From Oscillospiraceae bacterium (GTDB taxonomy: Bacteria; Bacillota; Clostridia; Oscillospirales; Oscillospiraceae): a stretch of 52,967 nt of DNA. The number at the start of each line of letters is the position of its first letter. Within the stretch, counting starts at the first letter, position 1. Positions 52,681-52,967 of the stretch are shown here, piece after piece. The DNA lies in assembly GCA_017621795.1 (NCBI GenBank), contig JAGASJ010000014.1, positions 1-52,967 of the forward strand, written 5' to 3'. Made by a program: the position numbers and the translations under genes. The notes below the pieces were generated by a model that was not told where the DNA came from, did not search any database, and saw only the letters and a program-made list of their open reading frames with translations.

Positions 52681-52720
52681 AAGTGCAGGCGTGTTGTTTG
52701 CAACACGCCTGCGCTTTGTT
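52681..52720 (+). terminator. Terminator after the ParB/Noc gene
   Basis: Stem AAGTGCAGGCGTGTTG/CAACACGCCTGCGCTT with a TTTG loop, then TTGTTC, immediately after the stop. Confidence 0.8.
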
Positions 52721-52767
52721 CAGAGTGTCAAAGAACCCCCAAACCGTCAAAATATAAGTCTAAATAT

Positions 52768-52912
52768 GTAGGGGACGGGTTTCCCGTCCCGCATCGGGAT
52801 CGGTTTTCTGTCCCGCAAACAGTTTGCTGAAATGGCTTGCTGCGCAAGATATTTTGACTTACGGCACAACGCGCCCCGCTCGAGTATCTGTATACACATC
52901 GGGGGCGCGTTG
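52768..52912. repeat. GTAGGGGACGGG repeat and GC-rich hairpin
   Basis: The last 290 bases hold no gene. GTAGGGGACGGGTTTCCCGTC (52768-52788, continuing to 52792) is another GTAGGG-type palindrome. A second hairpin, CAACGCGCCCC/GGGGCGCGTTG (52867-52912), is followed by CTTGTCTTT and could be a terminator. Confidence 0.55.
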
Positions 52913-52967
52913 CTTGTCTTTGGCGCTTCTTTGACCTCTGCAGTCTGTCAAAAAACAAGTTTTTTGA

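Overview
The window looks like a chromosomal segment of an anaerobic Clostridia, most likely a gut Oscillospiraceae/Ruminococcaceae-type bacterium. This rests on strong GGAGG ribosome binding sites, a CIRCE-controlled groESL operon, HemZ, RqcP and a SpoVB/MurJ-type flippase, a Noc/ParB protein, many small lipoproteins, and an anaerobic CO dehydrogenase/acetyl-CoA synthase operon. The genus cannot be fixed from the sequence alone.

Layout. 1-5.4 kb: an SdpI-like membrane protein, nrdR, a small membrane protein, degV, groES-groEL and a His-rich CsoR-family repressor. 5.4-9.8 kb (minus): a secretion operon of a small membrane protein, two lipoproteins and two C-terminally anchored surface proteins. 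9.9-11.2 kb: a four-helix-bundle (S23/Avd-like) gene, two unusual arrays of short hairpins, and a Gly-Arg-His tRNA operon. 11.2-13.5 kb (minus): lspA, an RluD-type pseudouridine synthase and a HAD phosphatase. 13.6-18.6 kb: cooS-cooC-acsB. 18.7-23.8 kb: a lipoprotein, then a CotH kinase/VTC/DUF4956 operon. 23.8-28.2 kb: an accessory stretch of small lipoproteins, zinc-ribbon proteins, an XRE repressor, an RHH protein, a SLOG protein and many dispersed repeats. 28.2-41.1 kb (minus): pckA; rqcP-hup and the SpoVB-like flippase; then recJ-relA-dtd-MBL hydrolase-hemZ-amidohydrolase. 41.1-46.9 kb: a NUDIX hydrolase, a heterodimeric ABC exporter and gdhA. 47.2-49.2 kb: a TraB/GumN lipoprotein, a third hairpin array, and an XRE repressor divergent from a Cys/His-repeat membrane protein. 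49.3-52.7 kb: gap, an AlaX-type editing protein and a Noc/ParB protein.

How the genes work together. The cooS-cooC-acsB operon supplies the carbonyl branch of the Wood-Ljungdahl pathway. GAPDH, PEP carboxykinase and glutamate dehydrogenase give central carbon and nitrogen links. The recJ-relA-dtd-hemZ block is housekeeping: repair, stringent response, tRNA proofreading and haem-type radical SAM chemistry. CotH, VTC and DUF4956 proteins are translationally coupled and probably act together at the envelope.

The most unusual structure is a family of three non-coding hairpin arrays (about 10275-10446, 10808-10978 and 48225-48420). Each is a run of short perfect hairpins with different stems, separated by a 7-8 base word specific to that array (ATGAAAT, AGTTATAT or TCGATAT). 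In each, the word lies in one orientation in the left half and as its reverse complement in the right half. Two arrays share a central 9-mer, AAATCCCTC. One array lies directly upstream of the four-helix-bundle gene and another lies inside the tRNA operon. I recognise no described element with this architecture; it is my main candidate for an undescribed system.
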